The position numbers and the translations under genes are program-made. Positions 54,551 through 63,412 of a stretch of DNA of 64,000 nucleotides are shown here, in pieces. Source of the stretch: Promethearchaeota archaeon (lineage in GTDB: Archaea; Asgardarchaeota; Lokiarchaeia; Sigynarchaeales; SOKP01); the NCBI GenBank assembly GCA_013375495.1, contig JABXKC010000014.1, positions 18,973 to 82,972 of the forward strand. The letters run 5' to 3'. How positions within the stretch are numbered: the stretch's first letter is position 1; each line of letters opens with the position of its first letter. The notes below the pieces were generated by a model that saw nothing but the letters and a program-made list of their open reading frames with translations, was not told the DNA's origin and searched no databases.

Positions 54551-54832
54551 ATCCCTTTACTTATTTAAATTAGAAAAAAACGGAAAATTAAGCTCCATTA
54601 TTTAATAAACATAAAATTCAGGTATCTTTTAAATGATTCAAAACTTTCTATATTGTTCTAAAGATTTTGGTTAATTTAATAGATTATTTTTAAATTTCAA
54701 GCGTGAAAAAAATGTGCTAACATTTATAATTGCGCAATACCTTACATTATATGTAAATTGTTAAATTATCTCCCAGTTTCAATTAAGATTAGGTAAATTT
54801 AGCTTTTCAAAACATAGAATAAATCGGTTTTT

Positions 54833-56897
54833 ATGTCTAAGGATAATGATATTTCTTATGATGCTGATGATATCCAAGTACTCAAAGGTCTCGATGGCGT
54901 ATTCTGATGCTTAATTCAAGTGCGGAAGCTTAAGGCGTAGACCAGCAATGTATATTGGAGATCAGGGTAAAAAAGGACTCCATCATCTTATTTACGAAGT
55001 CCTTGATAATGCTGTAGACGAAGCTATTGGCGGATATGCCAATGAAATCAAGGTTACTCTTTTTAAAGATAATTCTGTTCAAGTTCAAGATAACGGACGA
55101 GGTATTCCTATTGATATCCATCCTGAATATAATAAACCTGCCCTTGAAGTAATTATGGAACATTTACATTCTGGAGGTAAATTTGATAATAAAAGTTATA
55201 AAATCTCTGGAGGATTACATGGTGTTGGACTTTCTGTTGTTAACGCCCTAACAGAATGGATGGATGTTGAAATCTGTAGGGATGGACAACTCTATAAACA
55301 GAGATTTTCCAAGGGAAAAAAATTTACAGAACCAGAAATAGCTGAAATTAAAAATAATAGCTCTTATACCAAAATTTCCTTTTATCCAGATGACGAGATT
55401 TTTGAATTTGATAAAAATGAAGTAATCTATAATCCTTCGTCAATTACCAATAGAATGCGAGAACTAGCCTTTCTTACACCTCAAGCACGGTTCGAGCTTC
55501 ATGACAAGATTAAAGACGAAAAAGAAGAATTTTTCTATGAAGGAGGAATTAAAGAATTTATTTCGTATTTGAATAAAGATAAACAACCTCTCCATAATGA
55601 TGTCATATATATTAGCGATTCAGTCGAAGACGAAAATGGTTCAATAATCTACTGCGATCTAGCAATGCAGTATAATACCTCCTATCAATCTAACATCCTT
55701 ACTTATGCTAATACGATTAATACCGTGGAAGGAGGTGTTCATCTTACAGGATTTAAATCTGCTCTTACAAGAACTTTTAATTCGTATATTGAGAAGTACA
55801 TGGATAAGAAGTATAAAGAACATGTGCTAAGTGGCGCTGATACTAGAGAGGGTTTATCAGCTGTTATTTCGGTTAAATTACCCGATCCCCAATTTGAAAG
55901 TCAAACTAAAATCAAACTAGGTAATCCGGAAGTTAGACAAATTATAAGTCAAATAGTTACTGATAAATTAACTCAATATTTAGAAGAACACCCTGAAAAA
56001 GCTAAAAAAATAGTTTTAAAAACAATTAACGCTAAATTAGCAAGAGAAGCCGCCCAAAAGGCTCGTTTGTTAATTCGTAGAAAATCTGTCTTAGATAGTG
56101 CCAGAATGCCAGGAAAACTTGCTGATTGTTCTTCAAATGATCCAAAAGAGTGCGAAATTTTTATAGTCGAAGGAAATTCCGCAGGAGGATCAGCAAAACA
56201 GGGAAGGGATAGAGCTTATCAAGCTATATTGCCTCTAAGGGGTAAAGTATTAAATGTAGAAAAAGCGCGGATAGATAAAATATTACAAAACAAAGAAATT
56301 ATATCTATAATTAAAGCACTTGGAGTAGGAATTCAAGAGTATAGCGAAGTAAATGGTACTGAAAAGGAAAATGGTGTGAATGGAGAAACTGAGGAGACTG
56401 AGGAGACTGAGGATGGTTTTGATTTATCTAAGTTAAGATATCACAAAATTCTGCTAATGTGCGATGCAGATATCGACGGAAAGCATATCGAGACGCTTTT
56501 GCTTACATTTTTCTTTAGGCACTTGCGAGCTTTAATAGATGGAGGGTTTCTCTATTTAGCTGTGCCCCCACTCTATAAAGTTTCATACAAAAAATCAAAG
56601 AAGTACGTATTTTCAGATAGAGAAAGAGATACATTTATGGAAGAAATTAAATTAAAAAACAATTTGAAAGATACTAGCTCAATAAAGATCCAACGGTATA
56701 AGGGTTTGGGTGAGATGAATCCCGAAGAGCTTTACCAAACAACCATGAATCGAGAGACCAGAATACTAAAGAAGATTACATACGATGATTATATTGAAAA
56801 TGATTTAATTTTTACGAAATTGATGGGCAAAGAAGTATTATCCCGGAAAAAATACATTTTTTCTAATTTTGATGAAGTTAATGTGTTAGATATTTGA
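54833..56897 (+). CDS. gyrB: DNA gyrase subunit B, 5' end interrupted
   Basis: ATPase subunit of type IIA topoisomerase. From ATG 54948 an unbroken 649-residue frame begins at MYIGDQGKKGLHHL, with DNAVDEA, NGRGIPI, GGLHGVG, TOPRIM motifs EGNSAGGSAKQGRDR and CDADIDG, and the C-terminal RYKGLGEMNPEEL. GyrB normally has about 30 residues before this point. These are present upstream from ATG 54833 (SYDADDIQVLKGLDGV) but in another frame, separated by about 31 extra bases with stops. If joined the N-terminus would be normal. An acidic insert of about 25 residues interrupts TOPRIM, encoded partly by three 9-bp repeats (56384-56410). Confidence 0.9.
54902..54932 (+). other. Intervening sequence in gyrB (about 31 nt)
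   Basis: Removing 54902-54932 joins ...LDGV to RRRPAMYIGD and restores both frame and canonical length (E. coli has LDAVRKRPGMYIGD). The segment holds in-frame stops. GGCGTA occurs on both sides (54896 and 54934). No clean BHB motif could be found at this boundary, and other boundaries are possible, including two smaller insertions of 21 and 10 bases that would keep GTGCGGAAG (VRK). Confidence 0.55.
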
Positions 56898-56940
56898 TCT
56901 TTACATTTAAATTTTATATTAACAAAATTTGGGTATTAAA

Positions 56941-59421
56941 ATGACTTCAGAAGATATTCGAGATATTGAATTAAAAGACGAAATGAAGAGCAGTTATATA
57001 GACTATGCTATGTCCGTTGTTATTGGTCGTGCGATTCCCGACGTGAGAGACGGACTCAAACCTGTTCATCGTAGAATAATTTACGCAATGGCCGATAATA
57101 ATTACTTCTACAATCGTCCCCATGTGAAATCTGCGAGGATTGTAGGTGAAACCATGGGAAAATATCATCCTCATGGAGACGCCGCAGTTTATAACAGTTT
57201 AGTTCGAATGGCACAAGACTTTTCTCTGAGATATCCTTTAATCCATCCTCAAGGGAATTTCGGTTCTATTGACGGAGACCTTCCCGCTGCTATGCGATAT
57301 ACCGAAGCGAGACTAGCACAAATTGCTAACGAACTGATTGAAGATTTAGATAATGAAACCGTAGATTTTCAACCAAATTTTGATGAGAGTTTACAAGAAC
57401 CAATATTTTTGCCTGCTAAATTACCAAATATATTAATTAACGGTACAAAAGGAATCGCTGTAGGTATGGCTACCTCAATGCCTCCTCATAATTTAATTGA
57501 AATCTGTAATGGAATTATGGCTACGGTAGACGATCCTGAGATATCCGTTGAAGAACTTATGGGAATAATAAAAGGACCAGATTTTCCGACAGGAGGAAGT
57601 ATTATTGATACAAATGGTATTTATACTGCTTATACAACCGGTTCGGGAAATCTTACTCTAAGAGGAACTGTTGAACTTGAAACCAAAGGGAATAAGAACA
57701 GCATGATTATCACTGAGATTCCATATTTAGTGAATAAAACAGTTCTTGTAGAATCTATTGCCAAACTGATAAAAGATGGAATCCTTAAAGATGTTCGGGA
57801 TTTGAGAGACGAATCAGATAGAAATGGAATGCGAGTTGTAATAGATTTAACTAAAAACGCCCAACCTGTTATAATTAAAAATATCTTATTTAAAAGAACA
57901 AGGCTTCAAACGACAATAAGTATAAACAATTTGGTTTTAATCAATGAAGGTAAACAACCGAAGATTCTTACTTTAAAAGAATTGATCGACGAGTTCATAG
58001 ATCATCGTCTTAAGATCATTTATAAACGGACCCAATTTTACCTTAAGAAAGCTAAAGCGAGATTACATAAAGTTGAGGGTCTTTTAATCGCTTTAAATAA
58101 CATAGATGATGTCGTACAAATTATTAAAAGCGCTAAAGACACTAACGATGCGAGGGAGAAGTTAAAAAAGGCTTATAGTTTAAGTGATATTCAAGTCCAA
58201 GCAATTTTAAGTATGCCACTTTCACGATTGACTAATTTAGAACAACAGAAATTAGTTGATGAAGAACTATCTCTGAATGAAAGTATAAAAGAATTAGAAA
58301 AGATTTTAAAAAGCAAAAAGATTCGTTTAGATATCATTAAGCAAGAATTAACAGAACTAAGCAAGAAATACGGGGATGAAAGAAAAACAAAAATAGAAAT
58401 TGTAGACCTAATTGACAGAAAAGAAATTGTAAAGCAAGATTTAGTTAAAAACGAACCTACAATGGTTATTTTTACAAAAAATCAGTACATTAAAAGAATC
58501 TCAGTGGGAGACTATCGTGCTCAAGGACGGGGTGGACGTGGAAAAAAAGGAATGACAATTCGCGAAGAGGATATTATTGACGATCTTTTTGTTTGTTCTA
58601 CTCACGATACTATCCTAAATTTCACATCTAAAGGCCGAGTTTATTCAATAAAATGTTTTGAAATCCCCGCACAGCAACGCACTGCGAGGGGAAAACCTAT
58701 AATTAATTTAATTCCACTACAAGATGGAGAAAGAATATCCGAGATGATTCCTATTCATAACTTTAACACAAACGAAATGCTCATTATGACTACGAAAAAC
58801 GGAATCATTAAGAAGTGTCCTTTAAGATTATTCGCTAAATTCAGAGGTACGGGTGTTAAAGCTCAGCGGATACGTCCGGGTGACGAATTAATTAGCGTTA
58901 AAAGGCTTTCAAACGAACTCCAAGACATTTTTATCGCAACTAAACTGGGTTATGCAGTCAGGTTTGACGAATCAGAATTACGAGAATTAGGGAGAACATC
59001 ACTTGGTGTGAAAGGTGCTGAGTTAAGAGAAGGAGACGAAGTAATTGATAGTTTACTCGTTACTGACGATAATATAATTTTAACCCTGACCGAAGGAGGT
59101 TATGGACAAAGAACATACCTCAAGGAATATAGAAAAACGGGGCGTGGGGCAAAAGGTGTAAAAAATATAACTTTAGATCCCATAAAAAAAGATAAAGTTA
59201 TTGCAATAAAAATTGCTAAACTCATGGATATTTTGATAGGCACAGAGCAAGGACAAGTTATAAGGGTACCTGTGGACACAATAAGAATTACTCATAGAAA
59301 AGCTAAAGGAGTTAGGGTCATAAAACTTTATGCTAATGATTCTGTTGTTGCAATTGGTAAGTGTGAAACACAAATCAAAGACAATGGAGAAAATATTGAA
59401 GAAAACAATGGAGAAAATTAA
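56941..59421 (+). CDS. gyrA: DNA gyrase subunit A
   Basis: 826 residues from ATG 56941; a TTG four codons upstream is less likely. Breakage-reunion subunit: YAMSVVIGRAIPDVRDGLKPVHRR, PHGDAAVYNSLVRMAQDF, PQGNFGSIDGD and the catalytic Tyr120 in AAMRYTEARLA. The C-terminal beta-pinwheel starts with a GyrA-box-like RAQGRGGRGKKGM, so this is gyrase able to wrap DNA and not topoisomerase IV. 43 bases after gyrB. An acidic repetitive tail (NGENIEENNGEN) ends the protein. Confidence 0.96.
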   Translation: MTSEDIRDIELKDEMKSSYIDYAMSVVIGRAIPDVRDGLKPVHRRIIYAMADNNYFYNRPHVKSARIVGETMGKYHPHGDAAVYNSLVRMAQDFSLRYPLIHPQGNFGSIDGDLPAAMRYTEARLAQIANELIEDLDNETVDFQPNFDESLQEPIFLPAKLPNILINGTKGIAVGMATSMPPHNLIEICNGIMATVDDPEISVEELMGIIKGPDFPTGGSIIDTNGIYTAYTTGSGNLTLRGTVELETKGNKNSMIITEIPYLVNKTVLVESIAKLIKDGILKDVRDLRDESDRNGMRVVIDLTKNAQPVIIKNILFKRTRLQTTISINNLVLINEGKQPKILTLKELIDEFIDHRLKIIYKRTQFYLKKAKARLHKVEGLLIALNNIDDVVQIIKSAKDTNDAREKLKKAYSLSDIQVQAILSMPLSRLTNLEQQKLVDEELSLNESIKELEKILKSKKIRLDIIKQELTELSKKYGDERKTKIEIVDLIDRKEIVKQDLVKNEPTMVIFTKNQYIKRISVGDYRAQGRGGRGKKGMTIREEDIIDDLFVCSTHDTILNFTSKGRVYSIKCFEIPAQQRTARGKPIINLIPLQDGERISEMIPIHNFNTNEMLIMTTKNGIIKKCPLRLFAKFRGTGVKAQRIRPGDELISVKRLSNELQDIFIATKLGYAVRFDESELRELGRTSLGVKGAELREGDEVIDSLLVTDDNIILTLTEGGYGQRTYLKEYRKTGRGAKGVKNITLDPIKKDKVIAIKIAKLMDILIGTEQGQVIRVPVDTIRITHRKAKGVRVIKLYANDSVVAIGKCETQIKDNGENIEENNGEN

Positions 59422-59444
59422 AGAGCAATAATCCTATTAGAATT

Positions 59445-59804
59445 CTATTTATTAAGATATGGGACTGAACATAAAAATACAAAATCAACTCTCCCAAGAT
59501 TTGCTATTCCATGCTTCTCATTTGGGGAAATATAAATTACATCTCCATCTTCAACGATTTCTTCGGTTCCTGAATCGTTGTAAAACTTACCTTTACCACT
59601 TAAGATATAGATTTCATGATCTTGGGGGTGACTATGAAGAGGTACCTCCGTTTTAGGTTTAATTTCAAATCGTCTCATAGCAAAATTTTTAGCACCATCA
59701 TGCTCATCATCAATTAACCATCTTACATAAACATCTTTAACTGGAGTGCTATCGCTTAATACTGCGGGTTTATTCTCAACATCTTTATAATTTTTTTTTC
59801 GCAT
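59445..59804 (-). CDS. Small cupin-domain protein
   Basis: 119 residues, single cupin. Metal ligands: His57, His59 and Glu64 in PLHSHPQDHEIY, and His98 in SPNEKHGIANLG. GKGKFYNDSG and DGDVIYISP are cupin motif 1 and 2 elements. Enzyme or ligand-binding protein of unknown substrate. It converges on gyrA. Confidence 0.88.
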   Translation of the reverse strand: MRKKNYKDVENKPAVLSDSTPVKDVYVRWLIDDEHDGAKNFAMRRFEIKPKTEVPLHSHPQDHEIYILSGKGKFYNDSGTEEIVEDGDVIYISPNEKHGIANLGRVDFVFLCSVPYLNK

Positions 59805-59877
59805 AATTGAAATAATTTTTAATCTTAATAAAATAATATCATATATTAATTGTTATTCATATCAAGGATTTTGACTT

Positions 59878-60804
59878 ATGAAGACTGAATTTAATATTGG
59901 GTTTGATTGTTCTCACCAGAATAAACTAACTATTGAGGATCCTGGCTTTAATGATTTTATAGAATATCTTATCAATTCCGATTTAAAGTTGGGAAAAATT
60001 GAAGCGGGAATTACCTACGAAAAATTATCGGATTACAATGTGTTTATAATCGGGGTTCCAATTGCTGATTCTCACTTAAGTTCTGAAGAAATTGAATACT
60101 TAATCAAATATGTTAACGATGGGGGATCTCTTCTAATTTTAAACGATAAGGGAGGAGATATCGAAAATAAAAATAATTTAAATGACCTGACTAGAATTTT
60201 TGGTATCAAGTTCAATCCTGATCAGCTTTTTGATAACGAACATTATTCAAAGGACATTTCTCGCCCAATTATTAAGGATTTTAAAACGCATTTTATTACG
60301 CGAGATATCACCCAAATTATTCACTCTAATGGATGCACCATAGAGATCGACAAATCAGTAGAAACCGAATATATCGATGTTAGTGCAATAGGATTCTCCT
60401 CTGAAGAATCAGCTTGGCATAAAATTTTTGACGGAGAGGACTGGGTTGACGAACCCATAAAGAGTGCTCCTATAATCGCTATAAGTCATTATGGTATGGG
60501 AAAAATGGTAGCTATTGGAAATTTATCGCTATTTTCAGGATTTCACGCTTTATATGGTATACACGCTGCAGATAACTTTAAATTAATTTCTAACATCATT
60601 TCTTGGCTTATGAATAAAGCGCATTCCAAAGAAGCACAGTTATCACAACCAATATATATTTCCGTCCCAATTGAACAAGATCTATATTATTGGATGAAAG
60701 AGAAACTTGATGAAGAAAGATGGAAAAATGTTGAAGATGTGATAAATTTTGCCCTTAAAGTCGTTAAATTTAGGATGAGAAAGCAAGATATTCAAGAAGA
60801 ATAA
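59878..60804 (+). CDS. GIFT-domain-like protein (resembles IFT52 N-terminal domain / DUF4350)
   Basis: 308 residues, no signal peptide. Residues 1-235 look like a class I glutamine amidotransferase-like Rossmann domain without catalytic Cys: FNDFIEYLINSDLKLG, YNVFIIGVPIAD, YVNDGGSLLILNDKGGDI, FGIKFNPD, then APIIAISHYGMGKMVAIGNLSLFSG and ISNIISWLMN. The order and wording are close to the GIFT domain of eukaryotic IFT52 (GPREKF, LDSGGDIFVMLGEGGE, GKLAVLGSCHMFSD). The C-terminal 60 residues are helical and charged. 48 bases ahead of a phosphoesterase gene, probably cotranscribed. The IFT52 comparison is from memory and needs a profile search. Confidence 0.6.
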   Translation: MKTEFNIGFDCSHQNKLTIEDPGFNDFIEYLINSDLKLGKIEAGITYEKLSDYNVFIIGVPIADSHLSSEEIEYLIKYVNDGGSLLILNDKGGDIENKNNLNDLTRIFGIKFNPDQLFDNEHYSKDISRPIIKDFKTHFITRDITQIIHSNGCTIEIDKSVETEYIDVSAIGFSSEESAWHKIFDGEDWVDEPIKSAPIIAISHYGMGKMVAIGNLSLFSGFHALYGIHAADNFKLISNIISWLMNKAHSKEAQLSQPIYISVPIEQDLYYWMKEKLDEERWKNVEDVINFALKVVKFRMRKQDIQEE

Positions 60805-60852
60805 TTTCATATGAATTAAAATAACTCAATTTAAATAGTCAAGGTTATTTGA

Positions 60853-61395
60853 GTGATTAAATCGGATAAAGAAGAAATTTTAATCGGGTTATTATCTGAT
60901 ACGCATGTGCCACAAAGAACAGATGATGTACCAGATGTTGTGATTGATGATTTTAAAAATAGGAACGTTGATTATGTGTTTCATATGGGAGATTTCACCT
61001 CTTATGGGGTGTATAAGAAACTCATCGACACTTTTGGGAGAGATAAAGTTGTAGCAGTTCGGGGGAATATGGATTTTGATTCTGACTTAAAGCAAAATCT
61101 ACCCGAGAAATTAGAATTTAAAATTTACAATTTTAATGTCTTAATGCTTCACGGAATGGGTGGTCCGAACATAATAATAAAAAGATTGATCAAAAAACTA
61201 GATTTGCTTAATTCTGATTATGACATCGTAATTTTTGGACACACTCACAGACCAGTTAATGAAAAACAAAATGGAATTTTATTTTTTAATCCGGGAACTA
61301 CAACTCCTATCGACAATCGATTTACAGTAGTTAGTTCTTATGGATATCTAAGAATTTCTAATGAAAAAGTAGAGCCTGAAATAATTTATTTGTAA
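60853..61395 (+). CDS. YfcE/MJ0936-type metallophosphoesterase (Vps29-related fold)
   Basis: 180 residues starting at GTG 60853. Calcineurin-like metal motifs: LLSDTHVPQ, HMGDFTS, VRGNMD, LMLHGMGG, FGHTHRP. The family includes small phosphodiesterases and the eukaryotic retromer subunit Vps29, which has the same fold but a degenerate metal site; here all metal ligands are present, so it is likely an active phosphodiesterase. Follows the GIFT-like gene. Confidence 0.9.
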   Translation: MIKSDKEEILIGLLSDTHVPQRTDDVPDVVIDDFKNRNVDYVFHMGDFTSYGVYKKLIDTFGRDKVVAVRGNMDFDSDLKQNLPEKLEFKIYNFNVLMLHGMGGPNIIIKRLIKKLDLLNSDYDIVIFGHTHRPVNEKQNGILFFNPGTTTPIDNRFTVVSSYGYLRISNEKVEPEIIYL

Positions 61396-61414
61396 TATAG
61401 AAGTTTTTTTTTTA

Positions 61415-62035
61415 CTAAAATGCGTCTGAATCCATTGCTTTTCCGCTTAATTTCTTATAGTGATTTAGCACAGCCTGTCGAGCTGCGTAGACAAAAGCTC
61501 TTTTTACATTAACCCCCGTAATAGCTATGGTTTCATAAATTAAGCAATGGTTAAGTTTTGCGGTGTCGAGTACTTGCCTTAACTTAGAAATCTCTACTAT
61601 ATCTTCTAGATCTCTTTTATTTGCTAAAACTACTATTGGTACTTCAGGTGGATCGAAAGGTGCAGCTGGAATTAATTTATTTCCATAAAATTTAAGGAGC
61701 TCTTTAAGAGACCATATATTTTCCCCCCATTGATCTATTAGACTATCCCAGGTGAATATCACGGCGTCAGTGCCTTTCAAAACCGTTTGACGTTGGAATT
61801 TATGCCTGCGCTGCCCCGCAACTGTGTAAACTTGAAAAACTACGTTAGATACTCTTGCTACCACACGATCAAAAAATAATGTCCGTCCAGTAGGGTCTTG
61901 AATCTGTTGCATATCTCCACTTGCAAGACCTTCTCGATTATAGACCCATTCTAACGCAGTTGTTTTACCACCGAGAGAAGGACCATAAAAACAAATTTTA
62001 AAGACTAAAGTACCGTCTCCTCGTCTACTTGGCAA
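61415..62035 (-). CDS. MglA-type Ras-superfamily small GTPase
   Basis: 206 residues. P-loop GPSLGGKT (18-25), RTLFFDRV before switch II, VYTVAGQ (69-74) as G3 and ANKRD (137-141) as G4. Thr at the place of the usual Asp of DxxG (TVAGQ) is the trait of the MglA branch (TVPGQ). The C-terminal helix lacks a prenylation motif. It starts at TTG 62035, with GAGGT upstream. MglA-type GTPases work with Roadblock proteins, one of which is encoded at 44561. Confidence 0.9.
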   Translation of the reverse strand: MPSRRGDGTLVFKICFYGPSLGGKTTALEWVYNREGLASGDMQQIQDPTGRTLFFDRVVARVSNVVFQVYTVAGQRRHKFQRQTVLKGTDAVIFTWDSLIDQWGENIWSLKELLKFYGNKLIPAAPFDPPEVPIVVLANKRDLEDIVEISKLRQVLDTAKLNHCLIYETIAITGVNVKRAFVYAARQAVLNHYKKLSGKAMDSDAF

Positions 62036-62144
62036 TGGTTATGACCTCTTTTTCAATTAAAAGTCTGGTTTGATTTTATAAACTAATAATAATAATTATT
62101 TATTAAACTTTGTAAATCAAAAAGTTTTTTCTTCTCAGTTAGCT

Positions 62145-63302
62145 CTAATAAAAAGGGTTATGATAACGACCTTGATCTCGTCTGTCTTGAGAAAAAATTT
62201 TTCTCTCTTTGATTTCCTTATCTATCAAACCCTCTATATGGCATAGATATTCATATTCATCCTTTACACACAGAGTTATTGCAACTCCGAGTTTATTCAT
62301 ACGAGAAGTCCTTCCAATACGGTGGATATAATTTTCTGGATATTTTGGAATGTCGTAATTAAAAACGTGAGATATGTTATTAATGTCTAATCCTCTAGCC
62401 GCTACATCTGTTGCGATGAGTAAATTTATCCTATGATCCTTAAAAGCTTTTAGAATCTTCTCTCTTTGGAACTGAGATAAATCTCCCGAAATGAGATCCA
62501 CTTTATAATCAAAGTTATTTAAGGATTTTAACTTGTTGCTTAACCACATAGCTGTTTTCTTTGTATTAACGAATACTAAAAGGTGTGTAGCCTTTTCTCT
62601 TCTAAGAATCTTGAGGAAGGTCTTAAACTTATCACGGTATTGATCAATCATGTAATAGAACTGTCTGGTATTTCCAACAGTTAAGTTATCTCTACTTAAA
62701 TTTAAGAATTTGAATTGATTTTTCGAATATTTCTTCACTAATTCTCGAATTCCGTTGTCAAAAGTAGCAGAGAAGAGCATGAATTGGTACTCGCTATGAA
62801 TCTGATCTAAAATATACTTCACATCGGGAGTGAACCCCATGTCGAACATTCTATCAGCTTCATCAACGACAACAAATCGCATATCGTTTAATCTCAGCTT
62901 TTTCCTCTTATACAAATCTATAATTCTTCCTGGAGTTCCGATAATAATATTTATTCCTTTTTCTAATTGTGTTATTTGATTATTTATCGAAACACCCCCA
63001 TAAATTGGAAGCGACTTTACTTTTGGATTTCCTAAATCTCTGATTACTTCGTAAATCTGGGTTGCTAGTTCCCTAGTTGGAACTAAAATAATAGCTTCAT
63101 TACGAGTGTAATTCAAACTTTCGATTATGGGAAGTACAAAAGCTAATGTTTTACCACTACCAGTTCTCGCTTGAGCCATAACATTTTGGCCCTTTAAAAT
63201 TAAAGGAATAGCTTTTCGTTGGACGGGTGTTGGTTTAACAATTTTATTTCTTTTTAACTCATTAACGCTATGATCGCTAATGCCTAGTTCTTGAAAGTTC
63301 AT
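62145..63302 (-). CDS. DEAD-box RNA helicase
   Basis: 385 residues, both RecA domains: Q motif TPVQRKAIPLIL, motif I AQARTGSGKT, Ia PTRELATQI, II VVDEADRMFDMGF, III SAT, V ATDVAARGLDINN and VI HRIGRTSR. Short C-terminal tail, so no extra RNA-binding domain. Unwinds RNA, likely in ribosome assembly or RNA decay. Single gene. Confidence 0.95.
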   Translation of the reverse strand: MNFQELGISDHSVNELKRNKIVKPTPVQRKAIPLILKGQNVMAQARTGSGKTLAFVLPIIESLNYTRNEAIILVPTRELATQIYEVIRDLGNPKVKSLPIYGGVSINNQITQLEKGINIIIGTPGRIIDLYKRKKLRLNDMRFVVVDEADRMFDMGFTPDVKYILDQIHSEYQFMLFSATFDNGIRELVKKYSKNQFKFLNLSRDNLTVGNTRQFYYMIDQYRDKFKTFLKILRREKATHLLVFVNTKKTAMWLSNKLKSLNNFDYKVDLISGDLSQFQREKILKAFKDHRINLLIATDVAARGLDINNISHVFNYDIPKYPENYIHRIGRTSRMNKLGVAITLCVKDEYEYLCHIEGLIDKEIKERKIFSQDRRDQGRYHNPFY

Positions 63303-63412
63303 TCAATAATTCACTAAAAAGTTCTTACTTTTTCACACTTATTCAATTATATAATATATTTATGAAAGATAAACTTTTGTATAATAGTAACATAGCTTAT
63401 TTTCTTTTCATA

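Noticed and set aside
54896..54940. BHB-type intron in gyrB
   Set aside because: I tried excisions of 31 and 34 nt at the plausible junctions; none gives a 4-bp helix with two 3-nt bulges, so I report only an interruption.
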